Assembly: GCF_003025615.1 (NCBI RefSeq)
Contig: NZ_PYMJ01000001.1
Span: forward strand, 1 to 64,000
DNA: 64,000 nucleotides
Direction of reading: 5' to 3'
Source of the DNA: Photobacterium frigidiphilum
GTDB lineage: Bacteria > Pseudomonadota > Gammaproteobacteria > Enterobacterales > Vibrionaceae
A program made the translations under genes and the position numbers. This document shows positions 16,454 through 24,960 of the stretch, one piece after another. The notes under the pieces are model-generated. The model saw only the letters and a program-made list of their open reading frames with translations, did not search any database and had not been told where the DNA came from. Position 1 is the first letter of the stretch; each line of letters starts with the position of its first letter.

Positions 16454-17926
16454 TTACTCAGACTTTAACGATGAATCAAGCGAGAAAATCATCACGCCAT
16501 AATGATTACCCTGCCCATAACTTAACGCTAATTTACCCGCAAAATATGAGAACTGATGAACGTCTGCAAGCTGCTTTAAGAAGCGATTTTCGTTTTTTGA
16601 TAGCTTTGGATCTTGGCAAGCCTTACGCGTTGAACCCGGTGGCGATACTGAAATATCACCCGGCATTCCCCCCGCTTTCACTGTCGCAAAATAACGGTTG
16701 CAGCCAGATTGACCAACGAATTTATTATCTTGGAAAGACAACGTAATAGGTTTCGATTGATATGCAGATTCACCGTAGCGCCAACTCTCAAGTACCCAAG
16801 AATTTCCAGCTAACGTTTCGGGACTTAGCCGTGACGTTTGTTTATTCGATTCTACTTCTTGTAACGTCGTGCCGTTTAATTGCCATACTCGTTCAGCCAC
16901 TTCTCCTGGGCAACAAATGGAATCTTTAGGGCCAACTTGCACAACACCTAAAACAATCTTGCCATTTTTAATCTGAAGATTACGAACGCGTACCCGATCA
17001 CCAACAAATATGGTCGCTATATTGTCAGCTTTACCTGATACTTGAGCTCCCGACTTAGACATAACCGCTAAATTCAAAAACTGCCCTGTTCCACCTGGAG
17101 CATAATTTAATAGCACAACGGCTTCATCTTCACCGTCACCGTTTAAATCACCCGTCGCTTTTATGCCATCAATGAGCATAACCTGCGGTGCAATTGCGCC
17201 CCCTGGTTGATAGGGTTCGCCTACCCATAATCCATTATTTAAAACAACACGACGATAAGCGCCACTTTCAAAACCCTGATAGGCTGTATTTTTTAATGCT
17301 GAAAATGAAAATGCATCACCGCTGGCATTCACTGCCGCTTGCTTTATTGCTTGGCATTGCATTTTTGTACCAAACCATTCGAGAGAGGCCTCACCTTGGT
17401 GCTCCCATAAACTGACATTTTGACCGTCATACCGTGCGCCGCTCGCTGTTCGAGTCGAGAAAGCTAACGCTTGGTCATCACCAACGGTAATCATTGCACT
17501 GGCAGGGTCAGTTTGATTATAAAAGACCACGGTAACGGGTTTATCTGCCATATGTTGGCAATTAAAACCAACAGGCGAAGGCACTTCGATCAGCCCACCA
17601 GCAACTTGCAAATCGACTATTCGACTCTTATAGGCATATTCAATACAAGCTCGCTCGTCTTGTCCTTTCCAACATTCATTACGGCCTTTAATCCAGCCCC
17701 TTTGCATCGCTTTCATTGTTGAACGTTCTGAATCGGGAATATTCTGGAGCGCTTGCTCATAAACCTTTTTCATCTTCACGTCTATTGCCGCAAGGGCTGC
17801 ATCTTTACAAATATGTTCTTCAACCTGACCTCTTGCTTTATCGCAATCAAAGCTAGGAGATGTAGCCCACAAGAACGGGCTGAAAATGCTTAAGACCGTT
17901 GCCAACATTGTTAGTTTTAATTGCAT
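16454..17926 (-). CDS. Secreted LprI-MliC-META multidomain protein
   Basis: The 490-residue protein has a Sec signal peptide (cleavage near ATS at 21-23) and three recognisable modules. Residues 26-108 resemble LprI (SFDCDKARGQVEEHICKDAA and the late CIEYAY). Residues 121-193 resemble a C-type lysozyme inhibitor of MliC/PliC type (FNCQHMADKPVTVVFYN ... SLWEHQGEASLEWFGTKMQC). Residues ~370-485 resemble a META/HslJ domain (LAGNSWVLESW ... FVGQSGCNRYFATV). A middle region has DLNGDGEDEAVVLL, similar to FG-GAP/EF-type calcium loops. Both LprI and MliC are linked to lysozyme inhibition, so a periplasmic defence against host or competitor lysozymes is a reasonable inference. No lipobox was seen. 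Confidence 0.8.
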   Translation of the reverse strand: MQLKLTMLATVLSIFSPFLWATSPSFDCDKARGQVEEHICKDAALAAIDVKMKKVYEQALQNIPDSERSTMKAMQRGWIKGRNECWKGQDERACIEYAYKSRIVDLQVAGGLIEVPSPVGFNCQHMADKPVTVVFYNQTDPASAMITVGDDQALAFSTRTASGARYDGQNVSLWEHQGEASLEWFGTKMQCQAIKQAAVNASGDAFSFSALKNTAYQGFESGAYRRVVLNNGLWVGEPYQPGGAIAPQVMLIDGIKATGDLNGDGEDEAVVLLNYAPGGTGQFLNLAVMSKSGAQVSGKADNIATIFVGDRVRVRNLQIKNGKIVLGVVQVGPKDSICCPGEVAERVWQLNGTTLQEVESNKQTSRLSPETLAGNSWVLESWRYGESAYQSKPITLSFQDNKFVGQSGCNRYFATVKAGGMPGDISVSPPGSTRKACQDPKLSKNENRFLKQLADVHQFSYFAGKLALSYGQGNHYGVMIFSLDSSLKSE

Positions 17927-18071
17927 CAGCTTATCCTGAAAATATCTGTCTTACATAAAAGGCCCCACTAATTTGATACAGCATAGAGCACTATTGGTTC
18001 AATTTATCGTCATCATGCGGGTTAAAACGAAGGGGTTCATAATTCAACTATGAGCCCCGTCACACTACATG

Positions 18072-18098
18072 TATACCCAAGCTACCTCAAGATGCAGG
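18072..18098 (+). repeat. Solo repeat end
   Basis: TATACCCAAGCTACCTCAAG followed by ATGCAGG is the left terminal arm of repeat copy C, standing alone about 115 bp before a shortened element. The remainder of the 348-bp gap 17927-18274 holds this arm, the short element and no recognisable gene. Confidence 0.7.
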
Positions 18099-18187
18099 GT
18101 ATAGAATCATCCCCTAACTGTTATACCCTTCTAATTAACTGGTTGTGTTACCTTGTTTTGTCATTAATGCAGTTTAATAATAACTGT

Positions 18188-18257
18188 TATACCCAAGCTA
18201 CCTCAATATGCAGAATTCAGAGTGACTTCAGCGTTAGTCTTTAGGTAGCTTCGGTAT
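18188..18257 (+). repeat. Internally deleted copy of the structured repeat (70 bp)
   Basis: It starts with the copy C left arm (TATACCCAAGCTACCTCAA). It keeps the first internal words CAGAATTCAGAGTGA and CAGCGT and then jumps to a right arm AGGTAGCTTCGGTATA. The middle ~195 bp found in copies A-C is missing. The arms still pair. Confidence 0.7.
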
Positions 18258-18274
18258 ATAACAAGGAGATAAAA

Positions 18275-18499
18275 ATGATGAAAATATCGTCCATTGGCAG
18301 TGAAGGCAGATTGATGATGGTGGCATTACTTTGTGCTGCATTATTAATTTTAGGGCATTTACTTCTTGCAAAAAGCATTGCATATCAAGCATGGGCAGAA
18401 TACACCGTAGCTACCATTCCTTTTTTGTTAATTATGATTTGTGGGGCAGCAATTCGGTATGCAGTGAAACATGACGGGGATAATTCTGAAGACTCGTAG
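18275..18499 (+). CDS. Small two-span membrane protein
   Basis: The 74-residue protein has two hydrophobic segments (about 13-32 and 44-62), a short linker and a charged C-terminus (KHDGDNSEDS). AAGGAG lies 7 bases before the first ATG, which supports translation. I do not recognise a family. It follows the shortened repeat directly, so that repeat's hairpin would lie in the 5' leader of this message. It is convergent with the NTF2-like gene, and a shared terminator lies between them. Confidence 0.6.
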   Translation: MMKISSIGSEGRLMMVALLCAALLILGHLLLAKSIAYQAWAEYTVATIPFLLIMICGAAIRYAVKHDGDNSEDS

Positions 18500-18574
18500 A
18501 CGATGAAAAACGATGTTAGAAAACAATGCCTAAAAAGACATATCTGAAAAAAATGTCAAAAAAAAAAGCAACAA

Positions 18575-18628
18575 AAAAGCCTTCACATTTATTCACTAAA
18601 GTGAGTGAAAACATGAAGGCTTTTAGAT
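18575..18628. terminator. Bidirectional terminator
   Basis: AAAAGCCTTCA (18575-18585) pairs with TGAAGGCTTTT (18614-18624), and an inner TTCACT/AGTGAA pair extends the stem. A and T runs flank both sides, fitting convergent genes. Confidence 0.8.
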
Positions 18629-18647
18629 AATCGGTTATGAGAGCAAA

Positions 18648-19034
18648 TTAACGCTCACCTTGTACCTCGAAGTCATCTGAATGTAACTTCGCAGTACCAT
18701 CTGCTTGCAATAACCAATGTTCACGATGCACAACACCAAACGCTTTATTCATTGTCCAAGATGACGTTAGAATAAAACCATTCTCACCCTCGGCTTCCCA
18801 CTTCGTGTCTTGATAATCAACATCGCAAAAACCGTCATTCATAATCTTCTGCCAAAAAGCCTGAATTTCTTCACGTCCCGTAAATACACCAAACGGTCGA
18901 GCATGCATAACACAATCAGCTTCATATTCAGCCGCGCACCCTGCAGCATTTTGGGTATTAAAAGCGACTTTCCAACGCTCGATTCCTTGCTTGCAGGCGT
19001 CTAAAACAAGAATGCTCTGTGTGTTCGTTATCAT
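18648..19034 (-). CDS. SnoaL/NTF2-like protein
   Basis: The 128-residue protein has the layout of a small NTF2-like fold: a first helix (ILVLDACKQGIERWKVAFNT), a DCVMHARPFGVFTGREEI segment, IQAFWQKIMNDGF, and beta strands ending HREHWLLQADGTAKLHSDDF. This matches SnoaL-like proteins, which include polyketide cyclases, isomerases and many of unknown role. The start is the ATG at 19034, preceded by GGTGGAAA. The open frame to 19091 would add an unlikely hydrophobic extension. It is divergent from a LysR gene with a dyad between them, so LysR control is likely. No reaction can be assigned. Confidence 0.75.
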   Translation of the reverse strand: MITNTQSILVLDACKQGIERWKVAFNTQNAAGCAAEYEADCVMHARPFGVFTGREEIQAFWQKIMNDGFCDVDYQDTKWEAEGENGFILTSSWTMNKAFGVVHREHWLLQADGTAKLHSDDFEVQGER

Positions 19035-19117
19035 TATTATTTCCACCGTTAGTAAGATTCCTAATGACAAATATAGTGAAATAATTAACACTTAAAAACC
19101 AAGTAATAAGAAATCAC

Positions 19118-19136
19118 TGTTCTGTTTTTACGAACA
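19118..19136. promoter_or_regulatory. Candidate LysR operator (T-N11-A dyad)
   Basis: TGTTC-N9-GAACA is a perfect dyad containing the T-N11-A core that LysR-type regulators favour. It lies between the divergent LysR gene (43 bp away) and NTF2-like gene (84 bp away). Confidence 0.45.
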
Positions 19137-19178
19137 ATAGATTCAGATAAATGTAAATAATAAGTACGGACAATTAAA

Positions 19179-20090
19179 ATGAATTATCTTCGGCATATGT
19201 CAGTGTTTGCGAAAGTTGTTGAATCGGGCTCGATCAGCGCTGCGGCTGAATCACTTAACCTGTCAAAGTCTGTTGTTAGCCAGCACCTCAAAGTACTTGA
19301 AGATGAGTTAGGCGTGGGATTATTAAAACGTACAACCCGACGACAAACATTAACACCTGCCGGACAAGATTTTTTTGAGAAATGCCAACAGATGAATCAA
19401 TTGGCAACACAGGCATGGGAGAACGCCAGAGAAAGCCAAGTGAGCCCCAAAGGGCATATTCATATAACTGCACCTCATGCATTAATGGGCACGATAGTCG
19501 CGCCAGCAGTTGGCAAGCTCGTCGCTCAATACCCAGAAATACAACCAACACTGTCTGCCAATGACCAACGGGTAGATTTACTTCAAACCGGAATCGACCT
19601 TGCTATACGGGTAGGCGAATCACCTGCGAGTAATCTAAAGCAACGTCGTATCGGGCAGTTTCGAGATGTACTCTGCTGCGCACCACATTTCAAATTAGGA
19701 AAAAACATAGAGCTCGAAAAGTGCTTATACGTAGCAAATAGTTGGCAAAAACAAAAAGTTGTTCATCATTTCGAACGTATTAGCCAAAACACTGTAATAC
19801 CGGAGTCAATTTCAACCACATTTACAGCAACACGCTTCACGGATTCGATTTATACAGCATTAGCTTTGATTGAATCAGGGGCTGGTGTCGGTATTGTGCC
19901 TGAATTTATTTTCAGAGAAGGAGCAAAGAAAGGAACATTAAAATCAGCAATGGTTGGATACCAGCTACCGCAAGTGACGGTTTATGCGATGCATGCGTTT
20001 AATCAAACACCGCCACTCTTGGTTAAGCTATGTTCAGATGCTATTGAAGAAGCCCTTCAACAGGAATCTATTTACACAAAATATTTATGA
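19179..20090 (+). CDS. LysR-family transcriptional regulator
   Basis: The 303-residue protein has an N-terminal winged helix-turn-helix (VVESGSISAAAESLNLSKSV then SQHLKVLEDELGVGLLKRTT), with the usual linker helix, and a two-lobed effector domain. It contains the CrgA-type signatures GHIHITAPHALMG and DLAIRVGES. Regulators of this branch often control a divergent neighbour, here the SnoaL/NTF2-like gene. The effector is unknown. The start is the first ATG, and the conserved fold begins at residue 4, leaving no room for a later start. Confidence 0.92.
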   Translation: MNYLRHMSVFAKVVESGSISAAAESLNLSKSVVSQHLKVLEDELGVGLLKRTTRRQTLTPAGQDFFEKCQQMNQLATQAWENARESQVSPKGHIHITAPHALMGTIVAPAVGKLVAQYPEIQPTLSANDQRVDLLQTGIDLAIRVGESPASNLKQRRIGQFRDVLCCAPHFKLGKNIELEKCLYVANSWQKQKVVHHFERISQNTVIPESISTTFTATRFTDSIYTALALIESGAGVGIVPEFIFREGAKKGTLKSAMVGYQLPQVTVYAMHAFNQTPPLLVKLCSDAIEEALQQESIYTKYL

Positions 20091-20174
20091 TTGATTTAGA
20101 ATGTCATGATCCAGCGCTTCTTATGCTGTAATTAATTTCTTTATAATAATTTTCTTCTTTATTTTTAGGGTTTT

Positions 20175-21488
20175 ATGATGTCTTTCATTCCCAAGGCGGT
20201 TTTCCCTGCCATTGTCTTTGCCAGTTTTTCGGCACAGGCAGCGACGATTAGTTTTAATGACCTTTTAGTTAAACCGACCTCTGATTTTCAAATAATTGAT
20301 TGTCGTTCAAGCAATCATTACAACGGTTGGCCAGAAGACGGTGCCCCTCAAGGTGGTCATATTCCAGGTGCAATCAATATTGATGCCAACTGGGTCAATG
20401 ATCTTTCGCCAGAATCGTTACAAGCTTTACTCACAGAAAAACAGATCGATGCGAGCAAGCCGACGTATTTATATTGTAATGAGACGGGCAGCCAACTACT
20501 CAGTTCTGCACTTAAGACGCAGGGCTTAAAAAATGTCAGTATCATCGAAGAACCCCTTCAGAATTACACCGGGGAACTAGAGGCTTTACCTAAATTCCAA
20601 TATCTTGTTTCACCTCAATGGGTAAAAGACGTTGTAGAAGGTAAGCAGCCAGAATTCGCACCTAAAAAAGGGTATAAATTAGTCGAGGTTGCTTGGGGTC
20701 CCCCAAGTAAATATCTTGCGTCACATATCCCAACGGCACTGTACCTCAATACCAATAGAATTGAATCTGAACCTTGGTGGAACCGTGTTAGTGACGAAAA
20801 ACTGACTGAGATTATTCGTGAGTTTGGTATTCGTTATGACACCACAGTGATTCTTTATGGACGCGATAACACAGCAGCAGCACGTGCAGCGAGCATGATG
20901 ATGTATGCGGGTGTCGATGATGTTCGTCTACTCAATGGCGGTTGGACGTCGTGGGTGAACGCAGGGTTCACTACTGAACCGTTACTCAATACCAACAAAA
21001 CTAACGTTGATTTTGGTAAAGCTATTCCAGCTAACCCTGAATTAATCATCGATATTCCTGAAGCAAAAGCAATGCTAACCAAACCAGAAAATGAACAATC
21101 TTTAGTGAGCATTCGTACTTGGGATGAATATATCGGTGTGACTAGTGGTTACCGATACATCAAGCCAAAAGGACGCATTGAAGGTTCAAAGTGGGGACAT
21201 GCAGGTAGTGATGCAAACCATCTTGAAGATTTTCGTAACCCAGATCTAACCATGAAAAGTGCTAAAGATATCACTCGTATTTGGCAGAAATGGAACATTA
21301 CACCCGCGCAAGATGTCTCTTTCTATTGCGGTACAGGTTGGCGTGCCTCTTCAACGTTTTTCTACGCTTACGTAATGGGTTGGGAAAATATTAGCGTTTT
21401 TGACGGCGGCTGGTATGAATGGAGTGGCGATAAATCGAACCCAACCAACACTGGTGATATAAAACCACCTCAAACGATGACGTTCTAA
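20175..21488 (+). CDS. ynjE: Triple-rhodanese sulfurtransferase YnjE
   Basis: This 437-residue exported protein (Sec signal ending FSAQA, residues ~1-23) has three rhodanese modules and resembles E. coli YnjE throughout, e.g. KLVEVAWGPPSKYLASHIP, SEPWWNRVSDEKLTEI, YGRDNTAAARAASMMMYAGV and GYRYIKPKGRIEGSKWGHAG. Module 3 has the active-site loop CGTGWR with Cys385. Module 2 has Gly in place of Cys (LYGRDN). Module 1 has a Cys at 101 (LYCNETGSQ), where the E. coli protein has Gly as I recall. It would transfer sulfane sulfur in the periplasm. The first of two adjacent ATGs is given, and either could be used. Confidence 0.92.
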   Translation: MMSFIPKAVFPAIVFASFSAQAATISFNDLLVKPTSDFQIIDCRSSNHYNGWPEDGAPQGGHIPGAINIDANWVNDLSPESLQALLTEKQIDASKPTYLYCNETGSQLLSSALKTQGLKNVSIIEEPLQNYTGELEALPKFQYLVSPQWVKDVVEGKQPEFAPKKGYKLVEVAWGPPSKYLASHIPTALYLNTNRIESEPWWNRVSDEKLTEIIREFGIRYDTTVILYGRDNTAAARAASMMMYAGVDDVRLLNGGWTSWVNAGFTTEPLLNTNKTNVDFGKAIPANPELIIDIPEAKAMLTKPENEQSLVSIRTWDEYIGVTSGYRYIKPKGRIEGSKWGHAGSDANHLEDFRNPDLTMKSAKDITRIWQKWNITPAQDVSFYCGTGWRASSTFFYAYVMGWENISVFDGGWYEWSGDKSNPTNTGDIKPPQTMTF

Positions 21489-21521
21489 CTTAGTTAATAG
21501 ACAGCACGTTTTAGATGATAC

Positions 21522-21580
21522 AAAAACGGTAGCGATGAATTGAACAGCCTCTCGGCTTATCTTTTCTGCTACCGTTTTTA
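21522..21580. terminator. Terminator between ynjE and ydhF
   Basis: AAAAACGGTAGC (21522-21533) is perfectly complementary to GCTACCGTTTTT (21568-21579) across a 34-base loop. A and T runs lie on both sides, so it can serve both convergent genes. Confidence 0.8.
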
Positions 21581-21607
21581 TTGGCTTATGCTTATGTGCA
21601 ATAACGG

Positions 21608-22516
21608 CTATGGTACACCATGTCCTTTAGACGCCGCCCATACACGGAACCACTGTTCGCGTGTTAACTCAATATTCAATGATTCAACAGCGGCTTGAAC
21701 ACGTTCAATTTTGCCTGAACCAATAATCGCTATTGGATTAGATGGTAAGCGTTTCACCCAAGCATAAATCACTTGATCAATACTTGCAGCTCCCACTTCT
21801 TGGCGAATCAGCTCTAATTCATCACGCACACGAATTTGCTGTTCAGATTGACCAGAAAAAATATCGCCACCAGCAAGGCAAGACCACGCCATAGGCTTAG
21901 TGCGTTTCATTTGTAAATGATCGAGTGTACCGTCATGAACAACATCAAAATTGAGCGGATTGATCTCTACTTGATTGGTAACCAATGGTGCATCAAGGCG
22001 CGATTGCAACAAATCAAATTGTGCCGCTGAGAAATTAGAAACACCAAAGTGGTTCACTTTGCCTTGCTGTTTCAATTCAGCAAATGCTTCAGCGACTTCA
22101 TCAGCATCCATTAGCGCATCAGGGCGGTGGATAAGAAGCACATCAATATTTTCAATATTCAAACGAGACAATGAATTATTCACAGAGCCTAGAATGTGCT
22201 CTTTACTCGTATCATAATGATTGATTTTACGATCAGGGAAAGCATCGGTGCATAAATTAATATCGCACTTAGTCACGATTTCAATTTGATCACGAATGCT
22301 TGGTTCCAATGCAATGGCTTCACCGAAAAGCTGCTCGCAGCTGTATCCACCATAAATATCAGCGTGATCAACCGTGGTAATACCCAATTCAATGTGCTGT
22401 TTTAGGAATGAAAGGCGCTCTTGAGCGCTCATGCCCCAATCACCTAAGCGCCAATAACCTTGAACAAGCTCAGAAAACTGTGGACCTTGTGGTACTAACT
22501 CAACCTTGTTAACCAT
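21608..22516 (-). CDS. ydhF: Aldo/keto reductase YdhF
   Basis: The 302-residue protein follows E. coli YdhF closely: PQGPQFSELVQGYWRLGDWG, TTVDHADIYGGYSCEQLFGE, IDVLLIHRPDALMDADEVAE, KVNHFGVSNFSAAQFDLLQS, NQVEINPL and IIGSGKIERVQAAVE. The AKR catalytic residues are present (Asp and Tyr in DHADIYGG, Lys in the VTKCD block, His in LLIHRP). It would reduce carbonyls with NAD(P)H; the natural substrate is unknown. Three ATGs occur in tandem. I chose the third (22516) because GGAG is then 7 bases upstream and the N-terminus MVNKVEL aligns with YdhF. It is divergent from an HTH regulator. Confidence 0.92.
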   Translation of the reverse strand: MVNKVELVPQGPQFSELVQGYWRLGDWGMSAQERLSFLKQHIELGITTVDHADIYGGYSCEQLFGEAIALEPSIRDQIEIVTKCDINLCTDAFPDRKINHYDTSKEHILGSVNNSLSRLNIENIDVLLIHRPDALMDADEVAEAFAELKQQGKVNHFGVSNFSAAQFDLLQSRLDAPLVTNQVEINPLNFDVVHDGTLDHLQMKRTKPMAWSCLAGGDIFSGQSEQQIRVRDELELIRQEVGAASIDQVIYAWVKRLPSNPIAIIGSGKIERVQAAVESLNIELTREQWFRVWAASKGHGVP

Positions 22517-22610
22517 CATCATTCTCCATAAAAAACTGCCCTCATCCTATGCTGATTTCTCAATAGCGGCAATGCTATAACAATGAAACCTCGAACTAGA
22601 GTACGAAATT

Positions 22611-23015
22611 ATGACATTTGCCGACCGCCTAAAAACCTTAATCGGAGAAGAGAGTGTGAGTGGCTTTGCACGCCGCGTAGATATCAGTGAAGCGCTTATC
22701 CGTAAATATTTAAAAGGCAGTGAGCCGAGTTTAACCAAAGCAAATCAAATCGCGATACGTGCAAATTGTTCTTTAGAATGGCTAGCGACAGGATGTGGTT
22801 ATTTGTATCGCCATGCAGAGGTGGTTGATCAACACGCTTTAATTTCGGCATACACAACAGTTACAGGTCAAACACCCACCAATGAGCAAACCATCGAATT
22901 AGTAAAGATGGTTTCTGGCTATCAATTTTTACGAAAACACAAAAAAACAGATGGCTATCTTGATATTGAAGCAATGACAACATTCTTGTCTATCGCCAAG
23001 ATGGAAAGGAAATAA
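22611..23015 (+). CDS. XRE/CI-type helix-turn-helix regulator
   Basis: The 134-residue protein has an N-terminal phage-repressor-like HTH (FADRLKTLIGEESVSGFARR, then ISEALIRKYLKGSEPSLTKA, then ANCSLEWLATGCG), the pattern of CI-type repressors without a peptidase domain. The rest (residues 65-134) is helical, with QTIELVKMVSGYQFL. It is divergent from ydhF with about 95 bp between the starts, so it may regulate ydhF and itself. No prophage genes are nearby, so it appears to be a domesticated regulator. Confidence 0.8.
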   Translation: MTFADRLKTLIGEESVSGFARRVDISEALIRKYLKGSEPSLTKANQIAIRANCSLEWLATGCGYLYRHAEVVDQHALISAYTTVTGQTPTNEQTIELVKMVSGYQFLRKHKKTDGYLDIEAMTTFLSIAKMERK

Positions 23016-23164
23016 ATACTGGAACTCATGTCTCCGACATCATACTGACAGTAAACTGACAAAAAAATGACATTAATTATACAGTGTTCTATTGATCGAT
23101 GTAGCAACACCTTGTTAGGATATAGGCAAGGTTACTTACGTTATCTTTAGATAAAGGTGGTTAT

Positions 23165-23392
23165 ATGTCGAATATTGCTCTCGCAAATATATATGGTGCT
23201 CAGCATCAATACTGGCAAGCTCAAAATGCGTTCAATGCGAATAATTTCACCAAAGAGATCGCGACACCACCAGTCATCGCTCAACCTAAAAGTGTTTCAA
23301 GTATTCCAAACTTTACAGGGTATTCAAAGGTGGGCGATGCCCCGCCAAAAAACCAAACAAGTACAGGAAGTCGAATTAATATAACGGTATAA
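23165..23392 (+). CDS. Small protein of unknown function, Asn/Gln-rich
   Basis: The 75-residue product begins MSNIALANIYGAQHQYWQAQ and has no membrane segment, signal peptide or cysteine. It is rich in Asn, Gln, Ser and Pro and looks largely unstructured in its second half. AAGGTGG lies about 6 bases before the ATG, supporting translation. An ATG at 23157 in another phase gives a basic frame with no such support. I do not recognise the family. It stands alone between the HTH gene and the convergent peptidase gene. Confidence 0.5.
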   Translation: MSNIALANIYGAQHQYWQAQNAFNANNFTKEIATPPVIAQPKSVSSIPNFTGYSKVGDAPPKNQTSTGSRINITV

Positions 23393-23433
23393 ATAAAAAC
23401 TAAGCACTAAGTACCCGTTAATTAAAATAACCA

Positions 23434-24342
23434 TTATCGCTTAACGCAGATAGCAGATCGTACAGAATCGACCTGTATGGCTTGGATAATTCGCGAAGGT
23501 GAACGGATATATGTCTGACTCAATGATGATACCCCTAATTTATCTTTCAGGTATTCGACATAATCATTAAATTTATGCTGTGAATGCGCTTGAGGATAAA
23601 AGCGGCTACATGATTGATACCAATCAACATAACGCTTAAAGAACATAGTCGCTTGCTGGCTATCCATCGAAATCATCAGATTTGCCATATCTCGGCTAAC
23701 TTGAAAGTGCTGATAATCAATAGGAGTATCCCAAAAACCGCCCCAATATTGAAAACCATTTTTAGCAAATAACTCGATAATCTCTTCAGCCATGCCCTTT
23801 CTTTCTGTTTTACCAAATCGATATTTCATCCGGTTCGCATACTTAATACCTGCTTGCGGCTTAAATGTAGCGATATTTGTTGTACTAAATTCAACAAATG
23901 GGTTCTGTACTGGGTTGATATCAATCGCTAAGCCATACGCATGTAAAGACAATGAACGTTGCCCACTGATCGATCGGTAATTAAAAGCTGAGGTATTATT
24001 ATCTGTCATCGAACGATCATCATCACCTTGATAGTGTTCAATGGTAACCGCTTTGTTGATCGGAAATTTGGCAGAAAATAAAGAATCAAAAATATGACCA
24101 ACATAAGGTGCAACGGCATCCAACACAACAAGATGCCCATTGTTATGCTGCTTGCCATCAAAATCGACATAGTTAAATATCACTTGCCTCAAACGTTGGC
24201 ATTGAACAGGAGCAGTGTTGTCCATTACCCCTGCTTGCGTCATATTCCTACATAACGCATCTGAAATAGGTGACACCGTTGCGGACGATGCTTGCCATGA
24301 TATGCAAAGAAGAATGCTCGCAATGAAACCACCTACGTTCAT
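23434..24342 (-). CDS. M15-family D-alanyl-D-alanine carboxypeptidase-like protein
   Basis: The 302-residue protein has a Sec signal peptide (cleavage near SSA at 19-21). Its zinc peptidase motif is SLHAYGLAIDINPVQNP (S-x-H-x6-D), followed by WGGFWDTPIDYQHFQ with the catalytic Asp and third zinc ligand His. This is the VanY/M15_4 pattern for cutting D-Ala-D-Ala or similar peptidoglycan cross-bridges. Residues ~225-302 form a basic, Cys-containing extension of unknown role. It is exported and probably acts on the cell wall. It lies downstream of the S4 gene on the same strand. Confidence 0.85.
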   Translation of the reverse strand: MNVGGFIASILLCISWQASSATVSPISDALCRNMTQAGVMDNTAPVQCQRLRQVIFNYVDFDGKQHNNGHLVVLDAVAPYVGHIFDSLFSAKFPINKAVTIEHYQGDDDRSMTDNNTSAFNYRSISGQRSLSLHAYGLAIDINPVQNPFVEFSTTNIATFKPQAGIKYANRMKYRFGKTERKGMAEEIIELFAKNGFQYWGGFWDTPIDYQHFQVSRDMANLMISMDSQQATMFFKRYVDWYQSCSRFYPQAHSQHKFNDYVEYLKDKLGVSSLSQTYIRSPSRIIQAIQVDSVRSAICVKR

Positions 24343-24384
24343 CTATATACCTTTACGTTGTTATAAAAAGTATGAACCGTACAA

Positions 24385-24834
24385 TTAAAAACTCATCAGC
24401 TTTCGACCCGTTGATTGATCTGCACTATTGACGGCTTTGGGTTCTGCAGGTTTATTCTGACCACTCTTATTTGCCTTTTTCGATGCACTCTTTTTAGGTT
24501 TGTTGCCTTTATTAGCATTTTTTTGCTGAGGCTTCTTCGCTGCGGGCTTTTCCGTCTTCTTTTTTACTGGCTCATCAGAAGGCTCTTGTACTGGCTGGTC
24601 ACACAGCACAACATAATATTCTTCGTTAAATTCAACTAAGTCACCGTCATACATTTTACGGCGCTTACGTTGTTCCAATTCACCGTTAACAGCAACATAA
24701 CCTTCAGAGATGGCCATTTTTGCTTCACCACCACCACTGACTGCGTTGGCAATTTTTAATACTTTATAAAGCTCAATTGGTTGAGAGGATACTTCAATAC
24801 CAATCGCTTCTACTTCAATTTCTTCTTGAGACAT
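24385..24834 (-). CDS. S4-domain RNA-binding protein, YbcJ-like
   Basis: The 149-residue protein has a compact S4 domain (ELYKVLKIANAVSGGGEAKM, ISEGYVAVNGELEQRKRRKM, DGDLVEF; residues ~22-82) of the YbcJ type. A long Lys/Ala/Pro/Asn-rich low-complexity tail follows (KKKTEKPAAKKPQQKNANKG, residues ~95-140). YbcJ-like proteins bind structured RNA. The tail would add nonspecific nucleic-acid binding and is longer than in E. coli YbcJ. I chose the ATG at 24834 (MSQEEIEV). An upstream frame to 24879 is unsupported. It is divergent from the RIO kinase gene, 126 bp between starts. Confidence 0.85.
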   Translation of the reverse strand: MSQEEIEVEAIGIEVSSQPIELYKVLKIANAVSGGGEAKMAISEGYVAVNGELEQRKRRKMYDGDLVEFNEEYYVVLCDQPVQEPSDEPVKKKTEKPAAKKPQQKNANKGNKPKKSASKKANKSGQNKPAEPKAVNSADQSTGRKLMSF

Positions 24835-24960
24835 TGTATGTCGCTCATTTGATAACTTACGTCTTAAATTGTACCGCACAATCGATACTTAGGGTAAACA
24901 AAGCAAAAAGATCTATTTCCCTGTATTCCATCCGACACATAACTCATGTATAACGGCGCT

